Assembly: GCA_902763615.1 (NCBI GenBank)
Contig: CACWSX010000028.1
Location: forward strand, 1-64,000
Direction: 5' to 3'
DNA: 64,000 bases
Source: an uncultured Prevotellaceae bacterium
GTDB lineage: Bacteria; Bacteroidota; Bacteroidia; Bacteroidales; Bacteroidaceae
Shown here: one piece after another, positions 53,841-61,138 of the stretch
How the letters are laid out: every line of letters starts with the position of its first letter
Numbering within the stretch: position 1 is the stretch's first letter
Notes under the pieces: generated by a model
Seen by the model: only the letters and a program-made list of their open reading frames with translations
Told to the model about the DNA's origin: nothing
Databases searched by the model: none
Program-made: the position numbers and the translations under genes

Positions 53841-53877
53841 AAGAAAATCCCTCGCCACTCGGCGGGGGATTTCTTTT
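53841..53877 (+). terminator. Terminator after the FadL-type gene
   Basis: AAATCCCTCGCC (53845-53856) pairs with GGCGGGGGATTT (53861-53872) with one G-U pair, extended by AAGA/TCTT, then a T-run. Confidence 0.88.
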
Positions 53878-53943
53878 GTGACAGGTGAGTGTTCACATGA
53901 TGAACAGTGTAGAGAAACAAATGGCATTGATGTTGTGACACAC

Positions 53944-53980
53944 GGGTTCAGACCCCCTGTGAGCAGCCCCCCTGTGAGCA
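53944..53980. repeat. REP-like fragment with 13-bp direct repeat
   Basis: GGGTTCAGACCCC is an imperfect palindrome of the GGGTCTGACCC type. CCCCCTGTGAGCA occurs twice, 2 nt apart. A related piece, AGAGGGGGTCAGGCACCTCT, lies at 55184-55203. Confidence 0.65.
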
Positions 53981-54193
53981 CGCCCTCGGAGGTCCAGCTC
54001 ATCTATGCAGAGCTCGGCGAGCCGTAGAAATAAGTGCCACTAAATTTCCGATTAGAGCATTTGCCTGTACTGAAGAGAGCCACTCGCTGTTTATCGTGTG
54101 GCTCTTATTCGTATGTCCCAGATTAAGTGTCTGAGATTATTCTCAACTATCTTATTATCAATTTAGGGTTGTCAAGACGGGACAAGGGGACAG

Positions 54194-54340
54194 GGGGACA
54201 AGGGGACAGGAACATTTGGGAAAATGGACAAATAACTATTATTAATTAATATATATAATATATATATTATAATATATATATTATATATATTAATTTTGTC
54301 TGTCCCTCTTTATCCGTCTGTACCTTGTCCCCTTGTCCCC
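54194..54340. repeat. Long inverted repeat with GGGGACA arms
   Basis: GGGGACAAGGGGACA (54194-54208) is the exact reverse complement of TGTCCCCTTGTCCCC (54326-54340). GACAAA (54227-54232) and TTTGTC (54295-54300) lie inside. The left arm has further GGGACA units from 54176. The centre is an A/T palindrome. Confidence 0.88.
54244..54295. repeat. 52-bp perfect A/T palindrome
   Basis: 26 bp on each side of a centre between 54269 and 54270 are exactly complementary, with no spacer. All bases are A or T (AATTAATATATATAATATAT type). Such a sequence can extrude as a cruciform. Confidence 0.9.
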
Positions 54341-54487
54341 TTTAGATGGCTCTTCTGTGACTTGCTTTTTTTCACAAAGGCCAAGAATAACCAGAAATTT
54401 ATCACAGCAAATGTGATGCCGTTTAGAAAATAAATCGTATCTTTGCAATCGAAAAGAAACATCATTCCAATAAAAACCAAGAAAGTT

Positions 54488-55174
54488 ATGAAGAAATTAG
54501 CTCTATCACTGCTCATGCTCAGCTTGGGCCTGATGGTACAGGCACAAAGCACATGGACCTATGGCGACCACACCTATACGATGAAAGGTAATCTGACCGC
54601 CGAGAAATACAACAATGCCGCTACAGGCGTCGTGACATTCACCAACGTACCCTCCAACTATGAGGAGTTCGAGGCCCTCTACACCCAATTTCTAGGCAAG
54701 ACACCCCACGGCACAGCTGCCATGATGCCAATGGCTATGGAGATCTACGGCCGCGACCGCGAGGAAGGCCTGCGCTGTCTGCAGCTCATCAACTGGCCCA
54801 ATAACGTCAACTCCGTCGTCTCACAGCTCAAGCAGAAATTCGGCACCTCACAATATGCGCCAGCCAACGACGGCTATCACCAGCGTTATCTGCCAGCCGC
54901 TGTGCTGAAAGGCGCGAAGCCAGAGAATGCCTATACGCCGAAACACCCCTATACCGTAGAGATGAAAGCCAGCGTCAACAAACATCAGGACATGACATTC
55001 GGAGGAACAGGCCGTGTGATGTACCTCTACATGATGGGTGACGGATGGGATACCCATCAGCGCGGAGTAGAGATCATCAAGCAGCCCGACAGCGAACTGC
55101 ATCAGGTATTCAACTGTCCCAGCCTCTACACCCAGTGCAAGCAGATCAGAGGCGAGTGGCAAGGTCTGAAATAA
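54488..55174 (+). CDS. Secreted protein of unknown function
   Basis: A 228-aa exported protein. Start ATG 54488 begins a good signal peptide ending in MVQAQ; ATG 54443 would add a charged extension before it. A TATCTTTG -7 box lies at 54438-54445, which also excludes the longer form. The mature part has GDHTYTMKGNLTAEKYNNAATGVVTFTNVPSNYEEFEALYTQFLGKTPHGTAAMMPMAMEIYGRD and later a Lys/Gln-rich end. It resembles a small Bacteroidota secreted family (DUF6935-like) of unknown role. It stands alone between repeat-rich stretches. Confidence 0.7.
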   Translation: MKKLALSLLMLSLGLMVQAQSTWTYGDHTYTMKGNLTAEKYNNAATGVVTFTNVPSNYEEFEALYTQFLGKTPHGTAAMMPMAMEIYGRDREEGLRCLQLINWPNNVNSVVSQLKQKFGTSQYAPANDGYHQRYLPAAVLKGAKPENAYTPKHPYTVEMKASVNKHQDMTFGGTGRVMYLYMMGDGWDTHQRGVEIIKQPDSELHQVFNCPSLYTQCKQIRGEWQGLK

Positions 55175-55215
55175 ATGTCACATAGAGGGGGTCAGGCACC
55201 TCTGCGTCGAAGTTT

Positions 55216-55256
55216 AAAGGCGGGCAGTTTTAAATGATTTCTGCCTGCCTTTCGGG
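55216..55256 (+). terminator. Terminator after the secreted-protein gene
   Basis: AAAGGCGGGCAG (55216-55227) pairs with CTGCCTGCCTTT (55241-55252) with one G-U pair. The tail is only weakly T-rich, so efficiency is uncertain. Confidence 0.65.
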
Positions 55257-55667
55257 GTTATATTCAATGCATAGGCCCCGCATCCCTGCGAGGCCCTTAG
55301 CAAATACTAATCAAATTTTTATTAACCATTAAAACCAAATCAAAAGCATTATGAAAAGAATCTATTATATCGTATGAAAAAGAAAACTAACTTCTATTTT
55401 TTATTTCTGATGCAAAGATACGGTGAAAAACAGTCGATTCCAAGAAAAACGCCCGATTCTTCTCAAACTTGTATGGACAAACGCCTGAATCTTGGACAAA
55501 TCGCGGAAATCTGCTCGAAACTTGTCCAATAGAGCAGATAAATGACGCAACAAGATGGAATCCCAAGCAGAATCTGTCCCTTCGACTAGAACGACTAGAT
55601 GCCCCATCGGCTAGACGCTTTTTTCTGAATCTATAAACTTTATTTGTGTTGTTTTTTGGGGTAAAAA
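55257..55667. other. Gene-free stretch with a ghost leader
   Basis: Near 55318-55378 a typical leader (ATTAACCATTAAAACC, then an A-rich run, then ATG) is followed by only eight codons, MKRIYYIV-stop. This looks like the start of a deleted susC-like or other exported-protein gene. Around 55585-55620 there are CTAG-containing repeats (GACTAGAACGACTAGATG). I see no gene. Confidence 0.55.
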
Positions 55668-55699
55668 TTTGGAAGTTTCAGAAATAATTCCTAACTTTG
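55668..55699 (+). promoter_or_regulatory. Consensus promoter of an orphan RNA
   Basis: TTTG (55668-55671), 20 nt, TAACTTTG (55692-55699), a perfect fit to the primary promoter consensus. No open frame lies between it and the terminator at 55807. Confidence 0.75.
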
Positions 55700-55703
55700 C
55701 ACC

Positions 55704-55832
55704 CAGAATAAGTCGTGACAGGACGATGTATATGAGTAGTGCGAAGTCCCCGCCAGCATAGCATCACGCTCAGCGTAAACCTCTTTCACGCATCTGGGGC
55801 AAATTTAAAGGCATCCGTTGGGATGCCTTTTT
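55704..55832 (+). ncRNA. Candidate structured small RNA
   Basis: About 128 nt between a consensus promoter and an intrinsic terminator. Closing stem: CCCAGA (55702-55707) with TCTGGG (55793-55798), and inside it CGTGA (55714-55718) with TCACG (55786-55790). A GGAC/GTCC hairpin and an ACGCT-C-AGCGT hairpin lie inside. It does not match 5S, SRP, tmRNA or RNase P motifs that I know. The next gene is on the other strand, so it is not an mRNA leader. Confidence 0.6.
55807..55832. terminator. Terminator of the small RNA (bidirectional)
   Basis: AAAGGCATCC (55807-55816) and GGATGCCTTT (55821-55830) form a perfect 10-bp stem with a GTTG loop. It also lies at the end of the convergent gene 55835-56254. 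Confidence 0.88.
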
Positions 55833-55834
55833 GC

Positions 55835-56254
55835 TTATAAACTGCTGATGGTGGTTATACAGTATTGTACTTTCTCCTTAGTGCGCCTTCGGACCCCAAC
55901 TGTCATCTTTACTTTACCGATGAATGACAAATCGTATTCCATAATCATCATTGCTTCGAACGGCTTCTGATTTTTATTACCTTCTTTTACTTTCCTTATT
56001 GCAACCTTCTTGGCTCCAGATAGTATGGCATCTAATTGTAACACAGCTAAGGTTGAAAGAAATGATTTGGCAGCGTGTTCACTTGTTTCGACTATTGACA
56101 CCATTCTGATGTTTATATAATCTTTTAAGGCCAAATTATATTTCCGTTGCGAAGGGTTCTTTTCTTTCCACTCCCGATAGAAATCACGAATAATGCGTTC
56201 TCGCACTCGAATGCTCTCAGTAGAATTGTCCATAGGAATTAATGTCTTCTTCAT
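55835..56254 (-). CDS. Protein of unknown function
   Basis: 139 aa, basic and probably cytoplasmic. The first half is charged (IRVRERIIRDFYREWKEKNPSQRKYNLALKDYINIRMVSIVETSEHAAKSFLSTLAVLQLD). The second half is strand-rich (KPFEAMMIMEYDLSFIGKVKMTVGVRRRTKEKVQYCITTI). Proteins of this look occur near mobile regions in Bacteroidales, but I cannot assign a family. It is a single gene, convergent with a small RNA. Confidence 0.65.
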   Translation of the reverse strand: MKKTLIPMDNSTESIRVRERIIRDFYREWKEKNPSQRKYNLALKDYINIRMVSIVETSEHAAKSFLSTLAVLQLDAILSGAKKVAIRKVKEGNKNQKPFEAMMIMEYDLSFIGKVKMTVGVRRRTKEKVQYCITTISSL

Positions 56255-56378
56255 AATTGTACATTTAATGAGTTAATAAAGATACTGCAAAGATAGCCAT
56301 TTCCCTCTTTTCTTCCAAATAATTCTACGATTAATTATTTTTTTTCGTCAAAAGACTGCTATTTTCCAAATTATTTAG

Positions 56379-56386
56379 TACTTTTG
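56379..56386 (+). promoter_or_regulatory. Possible -7 element of the structured RNA/restriction transcript
   Basis: TACTTTTG matches TAnnTTTG. No good TTTG is found at the expected distance upstream, so the call is weak. It is the only -7 candidate I see before the rod-like RNA at 56523. Confidence 0.4.
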
Positions 56387-56392
56387 CAAATG

Positions 56393-56675
56393 CAACCATC
56401 CTGTTTGCGCATGATTGAGGTTTAGGCATCAGGCTGCGCACGGTAGTCATAGAGAGGACAGACCGAGACGAGGTGGTGCATATTTTGCTGATAGTAAGAT
56501 ACATATCTTATGACTAAGGTTTGAAGTTCAAATTGTCGACCAACAAAAGATAGCGAAACCTTGGGAATAAGGTATGCCATTATGGCATACCCACCCCAAT
56601 CGTTTTCGCTTAAGGGTCTTCTTGGTCGACTACCCGAACTTCGGAACTTGAGGGATTCGGGTATGCTTTTTTATG
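56393..56675 (+). ncRNA. Candidate structured RNA 1 upstream of the restriction genes
   Basis: 56523-56642 folds as one rod. Successive stems: GAAGTTC/GAACTTC (56523-56529, 56636-56642); a 5x5 internal loop; GTCGACCAA/TTGGTCGAC (56535-56543, 56622-56630); AGCGAAA/TTTCGCT (56552-56558, 56604-56610); TTGGG/CCCAA (56561-56565, 56595-56599); and GGTATGCCAT/ATGGCATACC (56571-56580, 56582-56591). A terminator, TACCCGAA (56631-56638) with TTCGGGTA (56656-56663) and a T-run, competes with the closing stem. No known RNA class is recognised. Confidence 0.55.
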
Positions 56676-56963
56676 TTAGGCAAACCAATAGTGATCGGAA
56701 TCTATAAATTCATAAAGTCGACCAACAATATGAGAAATAGTATTAGAAATGTAATATAGACTATTGAGTCTTGAACATCCTTGATTAGGCTGTAGAAGCA
56801 GAACTACGACCTCCGCAAACACATCAGTCAGACAAGGCAACGGATGTTCGCGCTCTCCCATAGGGCGTGGACAGATCGATTGTTGTCTGATGTAGGCTGT
56901 CGTAGGCCTTGCTTCTCGCAATCACTTCCACGCCCTTCTTTCAAAACGAAAGGAGGGCTTTTT
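56676..56963 (+). ncRNA. Candidate structured RNA 2 / leader of the restriction operon
   Basis: A second rod: AGAAGCA/TGCTTCT (56794-56800, 56910-56916), CTACGAC/GTCGTAG (56804-56810, 56899-56905), and ACATCAGTCAGACAA (56821-56835) with TTGTCTGATGT (56883-56893). An alternative helix AGGGCGTGGA/TCCACGCCCT (56862-56871, 56927-56936) crosses the rod and shares GCCCT with the terminator that follows. GTCGACCAACAA (56719-56730) repeats the sequence at 56535. The restriction gene starts 22 nt after the terminator T-run. Confidence 0.5.
56932..56963 (+). terminator. Terminator just ahead of the restriction endonuclease gene
   Basis: GCCCTTCTTTC (56932-56942) pairs with GAAAGGAGGGC (56948-56958), one G-U pair, loop AAAAC, then five T. 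Because the gene starts 22 nt later, it may act as an attenuator. Confidence 0.82.
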
Positions 56964-56984
56964 CATGACTAAGAAAGAAGAATT

Positions 56985-58526
56985 ATGGCTGTTTCAGACG
57001 ATAGAAAATATACTAAAGCATTCGTTCATACGCTTTTGGAAAGCATAAAGGGCAAAACGCTGGGTGAGGTTGATAAATCTCATCAATTTGCTCGTACCGA
57101 GAAAAGCGAAAAAATCACTGGCATAGCAGGAGATGTTATTGAGCAGTCGGTTTTTGGATATGAACGTGATAGCAAACAGGAATGTGACATCGAGATCGAT
57201 GGGGTGCTGACTGAATTAAAAACGACAGGCGTTAGAGTTCCCAAATCAGATTTAGCTAAAGTGAAGGGAAAAGTAGGAGACGCTTATAATGTATATCTTG
57301 GTGCGAAAGAAGGTATAAGCATTACAGGTGTTACTTTTGAACCCACGATTCAGACAGACTTTAGCACATCACATTTCTGGGAGAAGTCAGAACATCTTCT
57401 GATTGTCTTTTATGAATATAAGTCATATGAAGCTGTTCCGGCCTCTGCATATGCTGATTTTCAAATTGTTGACTATTGTTATAACAAATTCTCTGACGAA
57501 GAACGCGCAAAGTTATGTAATGACTGGGAGATAGTTCGCGACTATCTTCAAAATATCTATGATGAATATACGGATGTGGACGAAAGAAACCAAAATCTTA
57601 TAGGTTTCACACACGTCTTGCGTCCCAATCTTCTCTTGATAGAATTAGTGCCAGCATTCAAAAAGAAATCGACGGGTACATATCAAAAACCACGTTATCG
57701 CCTGAAACAGACATTTGTTGATTATATTGTTCGTGGGCACTTTGATAAAAGCAGGGCTAATACAGAAATCTCGTTAAAAGAATCTTTCTCCAGTTTTGCT
57801 CAATTAGATTCCCGATGTCACGCTATTTCTGCCAAATACAAAGGAAAAACATTTGCACAGCTGAAAAAGGTACTTGGTGTAGAGGCGGATATTACAGACA
57901 AGAACTTTGGCGCACAATGCGTTCTAAAGATGTTTGACGCAGATTGTAAAAGACTAAACCAAATTTCTGATTTCACTAAAGCCGGTATCATAGCAAAGAC
58001 AATCACTATTACTCCTTCAGGGAGTAGGACTGAAGACATGAAATTGAGTCATATTGACTTTGAAGAATGGTCTGACAAAGATATTGATTTCCATGATTCT
58101 GACGTGTATTCATATTTCTGTGAACATTGCTTTCTTTGTCCTATCTTTTGTGAGCACGATAATAATGATTCTAAAAAGACCACTTTTGAAGGCTTCAAAC
58201 GCTTTGCATTCGATGACATTTTCATTGAGTCTGAAGTTAAAAGGACATGGGAAGATTCCCGCAACTTAATCCATCAAAACAAGTTGAAATGGGAGTACCT
58301 CTATGATAAGCATGGGGAAAGAAGAAGGAACAAAAGCGGTTCTTGTATGGGCGCACCTAATTTCCCCAAAAGTGCTGATTACCAAGTTTTTTTCAGAGGT
58401 GGTGCTGATGATTCACGAGATGAAGCTAAAACAGAAGTTGTAAATGGCATAAAGATGCTCCCGCAATTTTTCTGGCTTAAAGGAACTTATATTACAAACA
58501 AATTGAAGACAATTAATTATTTATAA
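56985..58526 (+). CDS. Sau3AI/MutH-type type II restriction endonuclease
   Basis: 513 aa. N-terminal MutH-like nuclease: GIAGDVIEQSVFGYERDSKQECDIEIDGVLTELKTTGV, in which Asp and the E-x-K of TELKTTG form the catalytic D...ExK set. C-terminal half: KAGIIAKTITITPSGSRTEDMKLSHIDFEEW, the second, non-catalytic MutH-like domain found in Sau3AI and LlaKR2I. These enzymes cut GATC, so a GATC-type target is likely but not proven. The methyltransferase gene follows after 3 nt. A 27-codon frame (ATG 56965) overlaps the start out of frame and may affect translation. Confidence 0.88.
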   Translation: MAVSDDRKYTKAFVHTLLESIKGKTLGEVDKSHQFARTEKSEKITGIAGDVIEQSVFGYERDSKQECDIEIDGVLTELKTTGVRVPKSDLAKVKGKVGDAYNVYLGAKEGISITGVTFEPTIQTDFSTSHFWEKSEHLLIVFYEYKSYEAVPASAYADFQIVDYCYNKFSDEERAKLCNDWEIVRDYLQNIYDEYTDVDERNQNLIGFTHVLRPNLLLIELVPAFKKKSTGTYQKPRYRLKQTFVDYIVRGHFDKSRANTEISLKESFSSFAQLDSRCHAISAKYKGKTFAQLKKVLGVEADITDKNFGAQCVLKMFDADCKRLNQISDFTKAGIIAKTITITPSGSRTEDMKLSHIDFEEWSDKDIDFHDSDVYSYFCEHCFLCPIFCEHDNNDSKKTTFEGFKRFAFDDIFIESEVKRTWEDSRNLIHQNKLKWEYLYDKHGERRRNKSGSCMGAPNFPKSADYQVFFRGGADDSRDEAKTEVVNGIKMLPQFFWLKGTYITNKLKTINYL

Positions 58527-58529
58527 AAA

Positions 58530-60263
58530 ATGGCTAAACGACATATAAAAGTAGTTGAATTATTCGCTGGTGTGGGAGGTTTTCGCATTGGCCTTGAAGG
58601 AGCGTCAGATGCATATGATACCATTTGGAACAACCAATGGGAACCATCTACACAGCATCAGGACGCATCGTTAGTATACCAGGCACGCTTTGGCAAGAAA
58701 GGCCATTGTAATAAGGATATTAATAAAGTTCCGACAACTGAAATACCTGATCATGATTTGTTGGTAGGTGGTTTTCCTTGCCAGGATTATTCTGTGGCAG
58801 CAACTTTGAGCCGATCTGGTGGTATTGAAGGAAAAAAAGGTGTATTATGGTGGCAGATTTATCGCATCCTCAATGAAAAAGGGGATAAGCGACCAAAGTA
58901 TATCTTCTTTGAGAATGTCGATCGCCTTCTTAATTCGCCTGCTACTCAGAGAGGTCGCGACTTCGCTATTATTTTGGCATCATTATCTGATCTTGGATAT
59001 GTGGTGGAATGGCGTATTATCAATGCTGCAGACTATGGTATGCCTCAGCGTAGACGTAGAACTTATATTGTTGGCTATCAAAAGGATTCTGTTGTAGCTC
59101 AAAAATTTGAGACTATGGAAGATTGGGTGGAATTCGATGGTGTAATGGCAAAGGCATTTGAGTTCAAGCCCAAAGAGAAAACTGTATCAGAATTTGATAT
59201 TAATGGTACAATCCAAGAAGTATCTGCAGGCTTCAATAAAGGAAAAAAGGATAGTCCATTTGGCAATGCAGGTATGATGATGGACCGCCATGTTTATTCT
59301 GTGGACGCTGATCCTGTATATGATGGGCCAAGACAAACGTTAGGAGGTAACCTTATAGACGAAAAACTAGTACCAGAGGATTTCTTTATCTCAGATGAAG
59401 ATTTACCAAAGTGGCAATATGAGAAAGGAGCCAAGAAGATTGAAAGGGTTTCTAAAGAAGGTTTTAAATATACATTCTCAGAAGGTGGAATGACATTCCC
59501 TGATTATCTTGATCAGCCATCAAGAACAATCATTACTGGAGAAGGTGGCACAGCTCCATCGCGTTTTAAGCATGTAGTTCAGACTCCTTCAGGTCGATAT
59601 CGTCGTTTGCTTCCTATTGAGTTGGAAAGAATGAATATGTTCCCAGACAACCATACTCTTCATCCTCAAGTTTCAGATGGTCGTCGTGCATTCCTGATGG
59701 GTAATGCTTTGGTTTGTGGAATTGTTGAAGCAATTGGCAAGAGCCTCTATCAGTTTATATATGGTGAGGCACCAGTTTCTTCAAAGCCGATTTTCATACA
59801 ACGTGATGCTAGACCTATGTTGGATTTGGGACTTTTTGCTGATGAGAATAAAATATTCGTGGTTAATCGTCCCAAGAAACAATATACATTGGATAAGACA
59901 AAACATCTCTTAATAGGTGTCGTAAAGAAAGATAATGAGGAGTATTTTTTGAAAGAAGAGCCTACTAAGATTTATTATACCGGTATTTCAGGGACTTTCC
60001 CTTCTACAATAGCACTGAATAAGCTTTATTACTTCATGCCTTACATAAAGAAGCAAGGAGTATCAGACCTGTATTTGATTCGTGTGGCTCGTGTTGGTAC
60101 AAAATCTGAAGTTCATCCAGAAACAGAAGATGAAAGACCTAGGTTAGTGTTTGAACTGGAATATCTTGAATCACTGCCTAATAAGCAATGGGTTTTCTTA
60201 GAGAAAGACAAAGATTTTGCGTTTAAGGATACTCTTCTCGGAAAGATATTCAAAGACAAATAA
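58530..60263 (+). CDS. C5-cytosine DNA methyltransferase
   Basis: 577 aa. Motif I: VVELFAGVGGFRIGLEGA. Motif IV: GGFPCQDYSVA, with the catalytic Cys in PCQ. Motif VI: FFENVDRLL. Motif VIII: PQRRRRTYIVGY. Motifs IX and X: RLLPIELERMNMFP and GNALVCGIVEAIGKSLY. A target-recognition region lies between about 220 and 345. After motif X an extra domain of about 150 residues follows (from RPMLDLGLFADENKIFVVNRPKKQYTLDK) that most M.Sau3AI-like enzymes lack and that I cannot assign. It is the partner of the upstream nuclease, presumably methylating the inner cytosine of the same site. Confidence 0.93.
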   Translation: MAKRHIKVVELFAGVGGFRIGLEGASDAYDTIWNNQWEPSTQHQDASLVYQARFGKKGHCNKDINKVPTTEIPDHDLLVGGFPCQDYSVAATLSRSGGIEGKKGVLWWQIYRILNEKGDKRPKYIFFENVDRLLNSPATQRGRDFAIILASLSDLGYVVEWRIINAADYGMPQRRRRTYIVGYQKDSVVAQKFETMEDWVEFDGVMAKAFEFKPKEKTVSEFDINGTIQEVSAGFNKGKKDSPFGNAGMMMDRHVYSVDADPVYDGPRQTLGGNLIDEKLVPEDFFISDEDLPKWQYEKGAKKIERVSKEGFKYTFSEGGMTFPDYLDQPSRTIITGEGGTAPSRFKHVVQTPSGRYRRLLPIELERMNMFPDNHTLHPQVSDGRRAFLMGNALVCGIVEAIGKSLYQFIYGEAPVSSKPIFIQRDARPMLDLGLFADENKIFVVNRPKKQYTLDKTKHLLIGVVKKDNEEYFLKEEPTKIYYTGISGTFPSTIALNKLYYFMPYIKKQGVSDLYLIRVARVGTKSEVHPETEDERPRLVFELEYLESLPNKQWVFLEKDKDFAFKDTLLGKIFKDK

Positions 60264-60290
60264 AAACAATGGGAGACCAGGCTTAATGAT

Positions 60291-61133
60291 ATGGACATAA
60301 AGGGCTTTATTGATTACAACACCCGGCTATCACCGGAAAACTCAAGAAAAGCAGCCAGTTATGCTCGCGCCATAATGATTCTTGACGAGGTGTTACCGCA
60401 TCAAAACGTGATTAATCTTCACGGGCTTTCGCTCTATGACATTCCTGACGCATCCATTATCGAGGATATATTACGTTTGGTGAATGATGAGGTTAAGAAA
60501 ATGAAGAATAATCAGCCGAATATTTTCGACTTTGGTAAACCAAACCAAAGAAGTTATCCGCTAAATAACTTTTGTTCAGCAGCCCTTAAGAGCCTCAAAC
60601 AGTACGCTCAGTATGAGCGCGAAGTGACATTGGCGGATAGGATCGTGGCTCATGAAACAGATCCACGAACTATCTCATCAAAGCTTATTGCCCATTTCGA
60701 TATATCGAAGGAAGGAGAAGACAAAGCTTCATTAACGAAACAAAGGAAGGGCCAGGATTATTTCCGAAGAATGATACTCGCAAACTATGGAGGGCGTTGT
60801 GCCCTGACGGGGATTGACATACCACAGTTGCTAATGGCAAGTCATATTATCCCTTGGGCAGACAAGACTCACAAAAAAGACCGTCTTAACCCCTGCAACG
60901 GTATTTGTCTCTCAGCACTTTATGACAAGGCATTCGACAAAGGCCTTATCACGGTTTCGCCTGATAATTACACCGTTCAGTTGTCGTCCGCTTTGCGTGA
61001 ATATGAGTCACAAGATTATTTTGACAAACATTTTGGTATCATCGAAGGACTTTCAATCTCTCTTCCAAAAGAATACAAACCCAATCGTGATTTCTTAGCA
61101 TATCATAAAGATAATGTTTTTATGGGTATATGA
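60291..61133 (+). CDS. HNH endonuclease of the restriction cluster
   Basis: 280 aa. The C-terminal third has an HNH (beta-beta-alpha metal) nuclease pattern: YGGRCALTGIDIPQLLMASHIIPWADKTHKKDRLNPCNGICLSALYDKAFDKGLI, with the ASHI His, the Asn/His-type middle residue and the ALYDKAFD end. The N-terminal part is helical and unassigned. Such HNH proteins often accompany type II systems, as a second nuclease or a modified-DNA nuclease. It follows the methyltransferase by 27 nt. Confidence 0.85.
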   Translation: MDIKGFIDYNTRLSPENSRKAASYARAIMILDEVLPHQNVINLHGLSLYDIPDASIIEDILRLVNDEVKKMKNNQPNIFDFGKPNQRSYPLNNFCSAALKSLKQYAQYEREVTLADRIVAHETDPRTISSKLIAHFDISKEGEDKASLTKQRKGQDYFRRMILANYGGRCALTGIDIPQLLMASHIIPWADKTHKKDRLNPCNGICLSALYDKAFDKGLITVSPDNYTVQLSSALREYESQDYFDKHFGIIEGLSISLPKEYKPNRDFLAYHKDNVFMGI

Positions 61134-61138
61134 TGCCT

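Larger units (their letters stand above)
53878..54437. other. Gene-free stretch with repeats and palindromes
   Basis: I find no supported gene in this stretch. It holds a REP-like piece with GGGTTCAGACCCC and a direct repeat of CCCCCTGTGAGCA (53953-53965, 53968-53980). A hairpin AGAGCCAC/GTGGCTCT (54076-54083, 54098-54105) is followed by TTATT. A large inverted repeat with a 52-bp A/T palindrome at its centre covers 54194-54340. Small open frames (for example 54310-54552 minus, hydrophobic) lie across these repeats and the start of the next gene, and I do not accept them. Confidence 0.7.

Noticed and set aside
53953-53980. Two close direct repeats, considered as a CRISPR remnant
   Set aside because: Only two 13-bp copies with a 2-nt spacer and no cas genes. 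A REP-like fragment is the better reading.
53940-53985. Possible tRNA T-arm (GGGTTCAGACCCC)
   Set aside because: No acceptor, D-arm or anticodon stem fits around it. It is better explained as a REP-like palindrome.
54310-54552. Hydrophobic 80-codon minus-strand frame, possible small membrane protein or toxin
   Set aside because: It covers a palindrome arm and the signal-peptide region of the gene at 54488. The hydrophobicity is the mirror of A/T-rich and signal-peptide sequence.
55668-55832. Small RNA considered as a riboswitch
   Set aside because: The next gene is convergent, so there is no downstream target on the same strand.
56676-56921. 81-codon minus-strand frame antisense to RNA 2 (ends ...HIVGRLYEFIDSDHYWFA)
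   Set aside because: The last residues look protein-like, but there is no promoter or family match, and its first half lies on the stems of the structured RNA. Left unannotated.
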